A DNA stretch of 64,000 nucleotides from Psychroserpens sp. NJDZ02 (GTDB lineage: Bacteria > Bacteroidota > Bacteroidia > Flavobacteriales > Flavobacteriaceae), in NCBI RefSeq assembly GCF_004843725.1, contig NZ_CP039451.1:1672501-1736500 (forward strand), given 5' to 3'. A model generated the notes under the pieces. It was not told the origin of the DNA. It did no database searches and worked only from the letters and a program-made list of their open reading frames with translations. A program made the position numbers and the translations under genes. Positions 29,592 to 38,193 of the stretch are shown one piece after another. Numbering within the stretch: the first letter of the stretch is position 1; each line of letters starts with the position of its first letter.

Positions 29592-29819
29592 ATGAAGACA
29601 AAAAAAATAATATCAGTACTAGTCTTATTTTTATTAATAAGTACAGTTTGTGTGTCGCAAGTATCGACCACACCGCCAATGCCGGCAGCGCCAGGCGGGC
29701 CACGTAGTATACCTCCACCTGGTCTTCCAATAGATAGTGGGTTGATTGTTTTGGTAATAATTGGTATTATATATGGTGTTTATAAGCTGTTGTCTTCAAG
29801 AAAAGCATCAAACGTTTAA
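29592..29819 (+). CDS. Small secreted protein with PID-CTERM-type sorting tail
   Basis: 75 residues with a signal peptide (MKTKKIISVLVLFLLISTVCVSQ), a Pro/Gly-rich middle and a C-terminal PPPGLPIDSGLIVLVIIGIIYGVYKLLSSRK. The PGLPID motif, single hydrophobic helix and basic end match the PID-CTERM putative sorting signal seen in many Bacteroidota small proteins. It would leave only about 30 residues outside the membrane. It has its own promoter. The gene end overlaps the 3' end of ribE on the other strand by 12 bp. The sorting role is family inference. Confidence 0.78.
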   Translation: MKTKKIISVLVLFLLISTVCVSQVSTTPPMPAAPGGPRSIPPPGLPIDSGLIVLVIIGIIYGVYKLLSSRKASNV

Positions 29820-30398
29820 ATCGTTTAGACGCTTCACGTATTTTCCAATTACATCAAATTCTAAATTTATTTTTGTCCCAATTTTAAATTGCTTAAAGTT
29901 AGTATGCTCATATGTGTAGGGTATAATAGCAACACTAAAGCTGTTTTTTTGAGAATTTACAACCGTAAGGCTGACTCCGTTTACAGTTATAGAGCCTTTC
30001 TCTATAGTGATGTTGTTTAGTTTTGGGTCATATTCAAAAGTATATAACCAACTTCCATTAGTGTCTTTAGCTTCAATACAAGTCGCGGTTTGATCAACGT
30101 GACCCTGTACGATATGGCCATCTAGTCGGTCTCCAAGTTTCATAGCACGTTCTATGTTTACAAAGTCATCTATTTGTAAATCTCCAATATTGGTTTTGTC
30201 TAAAGTTTCTTTAATGGCTGTCACTTTATATTGGTTATCATTTATTTCGACAACAGTCAAGCAAACGCCGTTATGTGAAACGCTTTGATCTATTTTTAGT
30301 TGATTAGTAATTGTGCTTTCTATAGTAATATCTAAATTATCTTTTATAGTTGATAATTGTTTGACCGTACCCAGTGTTTCAATTATTCCTGTAAACAT
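29808..30398 (-). CDS. ribE: Riboflavin synthase, alpha subunit
   Basis: 196 residues with two lumazine-binding repeats. The first starts MFTGIIETLGTV; the second is marked by GDRLDGHIVQGHVDQTA. SHNGVCLTVVEI and ITVNGVSLTVVNS are the paired internal motifs. It dismutates two dimethylribityllumazines to riboflavin. Monocistronic, divergent from pdxA. Confidence 0.95.
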   Translation of the reverse strand: MFTGIIETLGTVKQLSTIKDNLDITIESTITNQLKIDQSVSHNGVCLTVVEINDNQYKVTAIKETLDKTNIGDLQIDDFVNIERAMKLGDRLDGHIVQGHVDQTATCIEAKDTNGSWLYTFEYDPKLNNITIEKGSITVNGVSLTVVNSQKNSFSVAIIPYTYEHTNFKQFKIGTKINLEFDVIGKYVKRLNDLNV

Positions 30399-30464
30399 AA
30401 ACTTAATGGTATTATTTAGTTAAATTTGCTTTGGTAAATTTACAAACAATAGTTAGTAGAATTA

Positions 30465-31511
30465 ATGAAGAAAGAAGAAAATATTAAACTAGGAATTTCT
30501 ATAGGAGATTTAAATGGTATAGGAGCAGAGATTGTTTTAAGGATTTTTGAAGACAATAGAATGCTTGATTTTTGCACGCCTATTATTTTTGCTTCTATTA
30601 AAACAATGAGTTTTGTTAAAACCCATTTTAAATTAGATATTAACTTAAACGGGATACAAAACGTTAGTCAAGCGCTATCTGGTCGCGTTAATGTTTTAAA
30701 TTGTTGGAAAGAAAACGTTGCTATTAATTTTGGGGAAGAAGATCCAAAAATTGGAGAATATGCAATTAAGTCTTTAGAACAAGCGACAAAAGCTTTAAAA
30801 GATCAGGAAATCGATCTTTTGGTTACAGCGCCTATAAATAAACATAATATACAGTCCGAGAGTTTCAAGTTTCCTGGTCACACAGATTATCTTAACCAAG
30901 AGTTGGAGGGGAATAGTCTTATGTTTATGGTAGCAGATGGTCTTAGGGTTGGGTTATTGACAGATCATGTGCCTGTTAAAGATATTGCAATGCATATCAC
31001 TCCTAAACTGATAGAGGAAAAAATTAATACAGTATATAATTCGCTTAAGCAAGATTTTCAAATTGATAAACCTAAAATTGCAGTTTTGGGTATTAATCCG
31101 CATACAGGAGATAATGGTGTTATTGGAACGGAAGATGATACTGTTTTAAGACCAACACTTCAAAAAATTAAAGACTCTGGTAAGCTGGTTTTTGGTCCAT
31201 ATGCAGCAGACAGTTTTTTTGGATCAAACAATTATAAAAATTTTGACGCAATAATTGCTTCATATCATGACCAAGGATTAATACCTTTTAAAACATTATC
31301 TTTTGGACAAGGTGTAAATTATACAGCGGGATTAAACAGAGTAAGGACTTCTCCGGATCATGGGACAGCTTATGAGATTGCTGGAAAAGGTATAGCAGAT
31401 ACAGGATCTTTTAAAGAAGCTATCTTTACAGGAATACAGATTTTTAAAAATAGAAAAGAGTATCAAGAGTTAACAAAAAACCCGTTGGGATATTCAAAAA
31501 GAAAGATATAA
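30465..31511 (+). CDS. pdxA: 4-hydroxythreonine-4-phosphate dehydrogenase
   Basis: 348 residues. NAD-dependent step of the DXP-dependent vitamin B6 pathway. Motifs: ISIGDLNGIGAEI at the start, TAPINKHNIQ, PGHTDYL (metal-binding His), NPHTGDNGVIG and ASYHDQGLIPFK (two more metal His). Followed by the DUF177-rpmF-fabH genes, a gene order usual in Flavobacteriia. Confidence 0.95.
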   Translation: MKKEENIKLGISIGDLNGIGAEIVLRIFEDNRMLDFCTPIIFASIKTMSFVKTHFKLDINLNGIQNVSQALSGRVNVLNCWKENVAINFGEEDPKIGEYAIKSLEQATKALKDQEIDLLVTAPINKHNIQSESFKFPGHTDYLNQELEGNSLMFMVADGLRVGLLTDHVPVKDIAMHITPKLIEEKINTVYNSLKQDFQIDKPKIAVLGINPHTGDNGVIGTEDDTVLRPTLQKIKDSGKLVFGPYAADSFFGSNNYKNFDAIIASYHDQGLIPFKTLSFGQGVNYTAGLNRVRTSPDHGTAYEIAGKGIADTGSFKEAIFTGIQIFKNRKEYQELTKNPLGYSKRKI

Positions 31512-31532
31512 ACAAAAAAATGTTTATAAGTC

Positions 31533-31561
31533 TTTATAATAAAGAAATTTTTATATATTTG
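31533..31561 (+). promoter_or_regulatory. Promoter upstream of the DUF177-rpmF-fabH-acc genes
   Basis: TATATTTG at 31554-31561 is an exact TAnnTTTG -7 box, with TTTA at 31533-31536 in place of TTTG 17 bases earlier. It lies 22 bp before the DUF177 ATG. Confidence 0.6.
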
Positions 31562-31583
31562 CAGGCTCAAAATAGATGTGGTA

Positions 31584-32123
31584 ATGAAGCAATTAAAAGA
31601 ATTTACAATACCATTTGTAGGTTTAAAAGAAGGAAAACATCTTTTTGATTATAGTATAGATCAAACGTTCTTTAATCACTTTGAGTATGAGGATTTTAAC
31701 TCATGTGATATTAAAGTAAATTTAACTTTTGTAAAAAAATCAACTTTACTAGAGTTAAATTTTGAAATTTCAGGAACTGTAAACGTCAATTGTGATGTTA
31801 CAAATGAGCCTTTTGACTTGCCAATAGAAACTAGTTTTGATTTGGTAGTTAAATTTGGAGATGAATATAATGACGATTATATTGATATATTGATCATTAC
31901 TCACGGCGAGTATGAGATTAATATTCAGCAGTATATTTATGAGTCAGTTGTATTAGCATTGCCAAGTAAGCGCATACATCCAGGAGTTGAAGACGGAACA
32001 TTAGATTCTGATATACTTGATAAATTAGATGAACTTAGCCCAAGGCTAAAAGATAAAAAAGAAGACAAAGAGGAAACCGATCCTCGTTGGAATACATTAA
32101 AAAAACTATTAACGGATAAATAA
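31584..32123 (+). CDS. DUF177 (YceD-family) protein
   Basis: 179 residues from the ATG at 31584; GTG at 31578 would add two residues. Family features are NVNCDVTNEPFDLPIETSFDLVVKF in the middle and a late acidic/basic tail ending in DPRWNTLKKL. YceD proteins stand before rpmF in most bacteria and are linked to 23S rRNA and L32 biogenesis. Here too it is 9 bp before rpmF. Confidence 0.9.
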   Translation: MKQLKEFTIPFVGLKEGKHLFDYSIDQTFFNHFEYEDFNSCDIKVNLTFVKKSTLLELNFEISGTVNVNCDVTNEPFDLPIETSFDLVVKFGDEYNDDYIDILIITHGEYEINIQQYIYESVVLALPSKRIHPGVEDGTLDSDILDKLDELSPRLKDKKEDKEETDPRWNTLKKLLTDK

Positions 32124-32132
32124 TAATATAAA

Positions 32133-32333
32133 ATGGCACATCCTAAAAGAAAAATCTCGAAAACAAGAAGAGATAAAAGAAGAACACATTACAAAGCAAC
32201 TGCGCCACAAATTGCAACTTGCCCAACAACTGGTGAAGCTCATTTATACCATAGAGCGCATTGGAGTGAAGGAAAACTTTACTACAGAGGTCAGGTTTTA
32301 ATTGACAATTCAGTAGAAGAAAACGTAGCATAA
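32133..32333 (+). CDS. rpmF: 50S ribosomal protein L32
   Basis: 66 residues beginning [22 protein letters not shown], the typical basic L32 start, with [15 protein letters not shown]. The zinc CxxC pairs of some L32 proteins are absent; one Cys remains. Followed by a terminator. Confidence 0.97.
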   Translation: MAHPKRKISKTRRDKRRTHYKATAPQIATCPTTGEAHLYHRAHWSEGKLYYRGQVLIDNSVEENVA

Positions 32334-32351
32334 TACTATGCATGCATATAG

Positions 32352-32380
32352 AAAAACGCTCACTTGTGGGCGTTTTTTTT
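32352..32380 (+). terminator. Rho-independent terminator after rpmF
   Basis: AAAACGCTCA pairs with TGGGCGTTTT (to 32376) around CTTG, followed by further T to 32380. Confidence 0.88.
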
Positions 32381-32466
32381 ATGATTTGTTTTTCTTTACG
32401 TTAAAAAGCATTTACTTTGCATAAAAATGGTCTGAAAAGACTAATTTTATTATAATTAAGTCATTT

Positions 32467-32489
32467 AAGGTCGTTTTTGACCTTTTTTT
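32467..32489 (+). terminator. Terminator-like hairpin in the fabH leader
   Basis: AAGGTC (32467-32472), loop GTTTTT, GACCTT (32479-32484) and T to 32489, ending 18 bp before the fabH ATG. A smaller hairpin (GTCTgaaaAGAC) precedes it near 32431-32442. As rpmF already has its own terminator, this one sits in the fabH leader and could attenuate it. Confidence 0.5.
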
Positions 32490-32507
32490 GACGAAAATAA
32501 CTAAAAT

Positions 32508-33503
32508 ATGAGCAAAATCTCTGCTGCAATAACTGCTGTTGGTGGTTACGTACCAGACTATGTTTTGTCTAATAAGGTTCTAGAAACTCTTGTAGATACA
32601 AACGATGAATGGATTACATCAAGAACAGGAATTAAAGAGCGTAGGATTCTTAAATTAGAAGGTGAAGGAACATCATACCTTGCCATTAATGCAGCTAAAG
32701 ATCTGCTTAAAAAACAAAATCTAGATCCTAAAGAAATTGACTTAGTCATTGTTGCAACAGCAACACCTGACATGCTTGTTGCTTCGACAGCTGTGTATAC
32801 AGCAACAGAGATAGGTGCAACAAATGCGTTTGCATACGATCTGCAGGCAGCATGTTCAAGTTTTCTTTATGGACTCTCTACGGCAACAAGCTATATAGAA
32901 TCAGGTCGTTACAAAAAAGTGTTATTAATAGGAGCGGATAAAATGTCCTCTATTATTGATTATACGGACCGTTCTACATGTATCATTTTTGGTGATGGGG
33001 CTGGTGCAGTATTGTTGGAACCTAATACGGAGGGATTAGGTCTGCAAGATGAGTATCTAAGAAGTGATGGTTCTGGAAGAGAATTTTTAAAAATTGAAGC
33101 TGGTGGATCAATTACACCGCCTTCGCAAGAAACCATAGACAACAAACAACACTTTGTACATCAAGATGGACGTACGGTGTTTAAATTTGCGGTTTCCAAT
33201 ATGGCGGACGTTTGCGAAAAAATAATGCAACGTAATAACTTAACTAATGATGATGTATCATGGTTAGTGCCACACCAAGCTAATATGCGTATTATAGACG
33301 CTACAGCTAAACGAATGAATTTAGAAGACGATAAAGTCTTAAAAAATATTCATAGATATGGTAATACAACTTCTGCAACATTACCATTGCTACTTTATGA
33401 TTTTGAATCTAAACTTAAAAAAGGCGACAATTTGATATTTGCTGCTTTTGGAGGTGGATTTACGTGGGGATCTATTTATTTAAAATGGGCCTACAACTCT
33501 TAA
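32508..33503 (+). CDS. fabH: 3-oxoacyl-[ACP] synthase III
   Basis: 331 residues. It starts fatty-acid chains from acetyl-CoA (or branched acyl-CoA) and malonyl-ACP. The catalytic triad is visible: Cys116 in LQAACSSFLYGL, His in VPHQANMRII and Asn in RYGNTTSATLPL. NDEWITSRTGIKERR is the family N-terminal signature. Followed by accB-accC, so the cluster covers the start of fatty-acid synthesis. Confidence 0.96.
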   Translation: MSKISAAITAVGGYVPDYVLSNKVLETLVDTNDEWITSRTGIKERRILKLEGEGTSYLAINAAKDLLKKQNLDPKEIDLVIVATATPDMLVASTAVYTATEIGATNAFAYDLQAACSSFLYGLSTATSYIESGRYKKVLLIGADKMSSIIDYTDRSTCIIFGDGAGAVLLEPNTEGLGLQDEYLRSDGSGREFLKIEAGGSITPPSQETIDNKQHFVHQDGRTVFKFAVSNMADVCEKIMQRNNLTNDDVSWLVPHQANMRIIDATAKRMNLEDDKVLKNIHRYGNTTSATLPLLLYDFESKLKKGDNLIFAAFGGGFTWGSIYLKWAYNS

Positions 33504-33535
33504 ACTAACTAAAACTAAATTAATAACTTATAATT

Positions 33536-34015
33536 ATGGATTTAAAAGACATTCAAAACTTAATTAAATTTGTAGCCAAATCTGGTGCAAGTGAAGTTAA
33601 ATTAGAAACTGACGACGTTAAAATCACAATCAGAACGGGTTCTGATACAGAAACGACGTACGTACAGCATATGCCAATGCAAGGTCAAATGCCAATGCAA
33701 CAAGCAATGCAACCTGCACCTGTAGCTCCTGTAGCAACAGAGGTAGCAACTCCCGTAGAGGACGAAAACTCAAAGTATATTACTGTTAAGTCTCCAATTA
33801 TTGGTACTTTTTATAGAAAGCCATCTCCTGACAAACCATTGTTTGTAGAGGTAGGACAGACTATAGCAGAAGGAGATGTACTTTGTATTATCGAAGCTAT
33901 GAAATTATTTAACGAAATAGAATCTGAAGTATCAGGTAAAATCGTTAAAATATTAGTGGACGATTCTTCTCCAGTAGAGTTTGATCAACCATTATTTTTA
34001 GTAGACCCATCTTAA
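33536..34015 (+). CDS. accB: Biotin carboxyl carrier protein of acetyl-CoA carboxylase
   Basis: 159 residues: a helical N-terminus, a Met/Gln/Pro/Ala-rich linker (about residues 45-80), and a biotinyl domain with the biotinylated Lys123 in CIIEAMKLFNEIES. The thumb segment TFYRKPSPDKPLFVEVG is of the AccB type. It carries CO2 from AccC to the carboxyltransferase. Confidence 0.96.
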   Translation: MDLKDIQNLIKFVAKSGASEVKLETDDVKITIRTGSDTETTYVQHMPMQGQMPMQQAMQPAPVAPVATEVATPVEDENSKYITVKSPIIGTFYRKPSPDKPLFVEVGQTIAEGDVLCIIEAMKLFNEIESEVSGKIVKILVDDSSPVEFDQPLFLVDPS

Positions 34016-34100
34016 TTTTAGATTATTAGAGATTAAAGTATTTGTAACAAATGCTCTAAAATCGAATAATCCCATCGTCTAATTATCTAATTTAAAAAAG

Positions 34101-35453
34101 ATGTTTAAAAAAGTATTAATTGCCAATAGAGGAGAGATCGCATTACGTGTGATCAGAACCTGTAAAGAAATGGGCATAAAGACAGTTGCAGTATACTCTA
34201 CTGCGGATGCTGAAAGTTTACACGTCAAATTTGCTGATGAAGCAGTTTGTATTGGACCAGCAGCTAGTAGTGAGTCCTATTTAAAAATGTCTAATATTAT
34301 TGCAGCAGCAGAAATTACAAATGCTGACGCGATACACCCAGGTTATGGATTTTTATCTGAAAATGCTAAGTTTTCCAAAATCTGTGAAGAACACCAAATT
34401 AAATTTATTGGTGCTTCAGAAGATATGATTAACAGAATGGGAGATAAGGCTAACGCTAAGGCAACAATGATTGCTGCAGGTGTACCTGTTGTTCCAGGAA
34501 GTGAAGGTATAATTGAAACCTTTGAAGATTGTATCATTGTTGCTAAAGAAACCGGTTATCCAGTAATGCTTAAAGCATCTGCCGGTGGTGGTGGTAAAGG
34601 AATGCGTGCGGTTTGGAAGGAAGAAGATTTGCAAAACGCTTGGGAGTCTGCTCGTGCAGAATCTAAAGCTGCTTTTGGAAATGATGACATGTACATGGAA
34701 AAACTTATTGAAGAGCCACGTCACATCGAAATCCAAATTGTTGGAGATAGTACAGGAAAAGCCTGCCATTTATCAGAAAGAGATTGTTCTATACAACGTC
34801 GTCATCAAAAGTTAACAGAAGAAGTGCCTTCTCCTTTTATGACAACAGCATTACGTAAAAAAATGGGTGAAGCAGCTGTAAAAGCAGCAGAATACATTAA
34901 ATACGAAGGTGCAGGAACAGTTGAGTTTTTAGTAGATAAGCATAGAAATTTCTACTTTATGGAAATGAATACACGTATCCAAGTAGAGCACCCAATTACT
35001 GAACAAGTGATTGATTTTGACTTAATCCGTGAGCAAATATTAGTTGCTGCAGGTGTGCCAATTTCTGGTAAAAATTATTTACCACAATTGCACTCGATAG
35101 AATGTCGTATAAACGCAGAAGATCCGTTTAATGATTTTCGCCCGTCACCAGGAAGAATAACAACGTTACATGCTCCAGGTGGTCATGGTGTAAGATTAGA
35201 TACACATGTTTATGCAGGCTATAGTATTCCTCCAAATTACGATTCAATGATTGCTAAGTTAATTACAACTGCGCAAACACGTGAAGAGGCTATTAGTAAA
35301 ATGAAGCGTGCTTTAGATGAGTTTGTTATCGAAGGTATCAAAACAACAATTCCGTTTCATCGACAATTGATGGATCATCCAGATTATATAGCTGGTAACT
35401 ATACCACTAAATTTATGGAAGATTTTATTATAGAAAAACAAATAGAAGAATAA
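34101..35453 (+). CDS. accC: Biotin carboxylase subunit of acetyl-CoA carboxylase
   Basis: 450 residues, ATP-grasp. N-terminal [24 protein letters not shown], the glycine-rich ATP loop [13 protein letters not shown], and [16 protein letters not shown] with the catalytic Glu and Arg. It carboxylates biotin on AccB. Separated from accB by 85 bp and ends in a strong terminator. Confidence 0.97.
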   Translation: MFKKVLIANRGEIALRVIRTCKEMGIKTVAVYSTADAESLHVKFADEAVCIGPAASSESYLKMSNIIAAAEITNADAIHPGYGFLSENAKFSKICEEHQIKFIGASEDMINRMGDKANAKATMIAAGVPVVPGSEGIIETFEDCIIVAKETGYPVMLKASAGGGGKGMRAVWKEEDLQNAWESARAESKAAFGNDDMYMEKLIEEPRHIEIQIVGDSTGKACHLSERDCSIQRRHQKLTEEVPSPFMTTALRKKMGEAAVKAAEYIKYEGAGTVEFLVDKHRNFYFMEMNTRIQVEHPITEQVIDFDLIREQILVAAGVPISGKNYLPQLHSIECRINAEDPFNDFRPSPGRITTLHAPGGHGVRLDTHVYAGYSIPPNYDSMIAKLITTAQTREEAISKMKRALDEFVIEGIKTTIPFHRQLMDHPDYIAGNYTTKFMEDFIIEKQIEE

Positions 35454-35464
35454 AACATAATTTA

Positions 35465-35494
35465 AAACTCCGAAATCTCTTTCGGAGTTTTTTT
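35465..35494 (+). terminator. Rho-independent terminator after accC
   Basis: AAACTCCGAA (35465-35474) pairs perfectly with TTCGGAGTTT (35481-35490), followed by T to 35494. Confidence 0.93.
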
Positions 35495-35515
35495 ATATAT
35501 AAAAGAAAACCTCTG

Positions 35516-35523
35516 TATATTTG
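35516..35523 (+). promoter_or_regulatory. -7 promoter box before the 225-aa lipoprotein
   Basis: TATATTTG is an exact TAnnTTTG box, 21 bp before the ATG at 35544. The -33 box is unclear because of the T-run of the accC terminator. Confidence 0.5.
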
Positions 35524-35543
35524 ATGTTCAAAAAAAAGCTATT

Positions 35544-36221
35544 ATGAAAATACGTAACCTGTTTAAATACTGTCTTTTATTTATAATTTGTATAACAATA
35601 ACCTCGTGTTTTGAAATTATTGAAGAGATTGATCTTAAAAGCGATGGTACAGGTACAATGACGTACACGTTTAATCTAAGTCAAAGTAAATCTAAACTAG
35701 CCTCTATAATGTTGCTAGATTCTATAAATGGGTATAAAGTGCCTTCTCGAGCAGATATTCAAAAAGGATTAGAAGATGTTGTTTCAGAATTAAAAAAGGC
35801 TGAAGGTATTACTAATATCAGGAAAACAGCCGATTATGATAATTTTGTGTTTTCAGTAAAATGCGATTTTAATAAAATGGAGAATATCAATAAAATTACA
35901 AATCAGGTTTCTAATAATCAAAAAAATAAAACTGTAATTTCATCTTATTTCTTTGATGATACTAAAGGTGCGTTTAAAAGAAAATATGTTTATTCTGCAG
36001 ATGTTAAAAAAGAATATAGTAAACTAAAAACAGAGAATAAAAAGGTGTTTGATGATGCCTCTTACACCGTAATTTATAGATTCGATAAAGAAGTAAATTC
36101 TCAAAACAACCCACAGGCTAAAGTTTCTAAATCAAAAAAAGCAGTGATGCAACGTGTTAGTGCATTAGATGTTATTAATGGAAAAGGAAATTTTAGTACT
36201 CAAATTCAATTAAAAAAATAA
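35544..36221 (+). CDS. Lipoprotein, LppM-like
   Basis: 225 residues with a lipoprotein signal peptide and lipobox ITSC (Cys22). The start of the mature part, EIDLKSDGTGTMTYTFNLS, resembles the LppM-like domain of Bacteroidota lipoproteins. Function is not known. First of three consecutive envelope genes (to 39546), probably one transcript. Confidence 0.78.
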   Translation: MKIRNLFKYCLLFIICITITSCFEIIEEIDLKSDGTGTMTYTFNLSQSKSKLASIMLLDSINGYKVPSRADIQKGLEDVVSELKKAEGITNIRKTADYDNFVFSVKCDFNKMENINKITNQVSNNQKNKTVISSYFFDDTKGAFKRKYVYSADVKKEYSKLKTENKKVFDDASYTVIYRFDKEVNSQNNPQAKVSKSKKAVMQRVSALDVINGKGNFSTQIQLKK

Positions 36222-36246
36222 CCCTTAATTAATAATTAATCAATCC

Positions 36247-38187
36247 ATGAAAAAATTAGTATGTTCAATGATGTTATGCGTATCTGTATTTGCAGTTGCA
36301 CAAAACACATCGTCAAAAATCCCAAGTGATGCCTCTATAGTTGCAACTATTAAAGGTAGTAATTTATTACAATTAATGTCTATAGAAGAGATGAATAGTT
36401 CTTTTATAGGTAATGAAATTTTAAAAGAATTGTCTAGATCAGGGAGAGAGAATAACTCGATCGAAGATTTTGGTTTCGATTTGAATAATTCGGCTCATTA
36501 TTTTTTACAGACTAATGATAGTATTACTTATAATGCTTTTATTATGCCTCTAAAGGATGTTAATAAGTTTGAAAGTTTCATTAACGATGAAGGTAGAAAT
36601 GAATTTATTAATGAAAATGGATTAAGAACTTTTAAGGATAAAAATGAAGGTGTTGTTTGGAGTGATTCTGTTTTTATAGTAGTAGAAGGAACGGTCAATG
36701 ATATGTATTTTCAAGACGAAACGGTGATGCAACGTCATGGCCTTCAATCAGAAAATGATGGTTATGAGCAAAGTGAAGTGGGCTATGCTACAGAAGTCGT
36801 AGAGTCTGCTGGAGACGCTTACGAAGTAGAAGAAACTGTTGTGGAGTCTACAGAAATTATGGAAGGTGAAGCAGAAGAAACAATTGTAGACGACACAGAA
36901 GAGGTTTATGAAGAAGTAGAAATTGAAGAGACTGTTATTGAATCTACTGAGGATTATGAAGAAGATTATAACGAAAACAATAGTACTTATAATTATTATG
37001 ACGCCTATAGCGATAATTACACAATTAAAAGAGCTTTGTCTAAAAGTTGGTCTTTATTAAAAGCAAAGCAAATAGCAACTCAAACTGCTGATCGTAGTAT
37101 CTTAAAAAACAAATCTTATTTAAAAAGTCTAGATGACAAAGCGGAAGCGACATTATGGATTAATGATTTTGGTCAATTGTATACTAATTTATTTTCAAGA
37201 ATGTATTTTAATGAATTAGGAGGGTTTGATTTGGGAGCAATGTATGCAAACAATGGTTTGAATGCTAAATTGTTTCTTGAAAATGATAAAATGATGTTAA
37301 GTTCAACATACATTATGTCTGACGATATGGCTAAAAGCTATAAAAAAATGACCTCAAGAAAACTTAATAAAAAGTTTTTAAATTATGTCAATGAGGACAG
37401 AATGATAGGGTACATGAGTTCTGCTATGGATACAAAAGGGATGCTTGATGAGTATCCTAAATTAATGAAATCTATATACAAAAACATGCCTTATTATGGT
37501 GAAGAAGCTGTTTTAGCATTAGATTTATTCTCACTGTTACTAGATGAGGAAGCGGTCTCTGAAGTGCTTCAAGGCGACATGTTATTTTTATTATCAGGGA
37601 TTTCTAAACAAGAAGTGTCTTATACGAGTTACGAGTATAATGATGATTATGAGTATGTAGAAATAGAGAAAACAAAAACAGAAACATTACCTGACTTTTT
37701 ATTAATGGCATCAACAGAGGATCCAAGTCTTCTTAATAAAGTGATTAGCTATACTACAAAAAAAGAAATGGTAACTTTTGATAATGGTTTTTATACGTTT
37801 AAAGCACCACGAAGTCCTTTTTCTATTCACTTTATGATTAAAGATAATATTGTGTTTTTGGGAACGTCTAAAGTTGAAATGAGAAAAATTGCAACAGGAA
37901 CATTTGATGCTAAAGTATCTTCTGATCATAAAAAAAGGATGTTAAGTAATAATTACTCCTTATTTGTAAGTGCGGAGCAATTAGCAGCACAGTTGCCTAT
38001 TGAAGAAATGGGACTTGATAGAAGTGGAAAACTAGAATGGTTTTTAAACACTTCTGAAGATGCTTACGTTACAGCATCTAAAATAAAAGGGAATACAGTA
38101 AATACAGAAATGGTAATTGGTGTGCCAGCAACAGAAGACAATGCGTTAAAATACATTTTTAACATTATTGAAAAATTGGCAAAGTAA
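36247..38187 (+). CDS. Secreted hypothetical protein, DUF4836-like, with acidic insert
   Basis: 646 residues with a signal peptide (MKKLVCSMMLCVSVFAVAQ). The opening IPSDASIVATIKGSNLLQL resembles DUF4836-type Bacteroidota proteins. Residues about 170-255 are a Glu/Val/Thr/Tyr-rich, strongly acidic low-complexity stretch (repeated EVEETVVEST-like text). The rest looks globular. It shares a local motif, YEYNDDYEYVE, with the next gene (YEYNDDFEKVE), suggesting a diverged pair. Confidence 0.72.
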   Translation: MKKLVCSMMLCVSVFAVAQNTSSKIPSDASIVATIKGSNLLQLMSIEEMNSSFIGNEILKELSRSGRENNSIEDFGFDLNNSAHYFLQTNDSITYNAFIMPLKDVNKFESFINDEGRNEFINENGLRTFKDKNEGVVWSDSVFIVVEGTVNDMYFQDETVMQRHGLQSENDGYEQSEVGYATEVVESAGDAYEVEETVVESTEIMEGEAEETIVDDTEEVYEEVEIEETVIESTEDYEEDYNENNSTYNYYDAYSDNYTIKRALSKSWSLLKAKQIATQTADRSILKNKSYLKSLDDKAEATLWINDFGQLYTNLFSRMYFNELGGFDLGAMYANNGLNAKLFLENDKMMLSSTYIMSDDMAKSYKKMTSRKLNKKFLNYVNEDRMIGYMSSAMDTKGMLDEYPKLMKSIYKNMPYYGEEAVLALDLFSLLLDEEAVSEVLQGDMLFLLSGISKQEVSYTSYEYNDDYEYVEIEKTKTETLPDFLLMASTEDPSLLNKVISYTTKKEMVTFDNGFYTFKAPRSPFSIHFMIKDNIVFLGTSKVEMRKIATGTFDAKVSSDHKKRMLSNNYSLFVSAEQLAAQLPIEEMGLDRSGKLEWFLNTSEDAYVTASKIKGNTVNTEMVIGVPATEDNALKYIFNIIEKLAK

Positions 38188-38193
38188 TAATTG

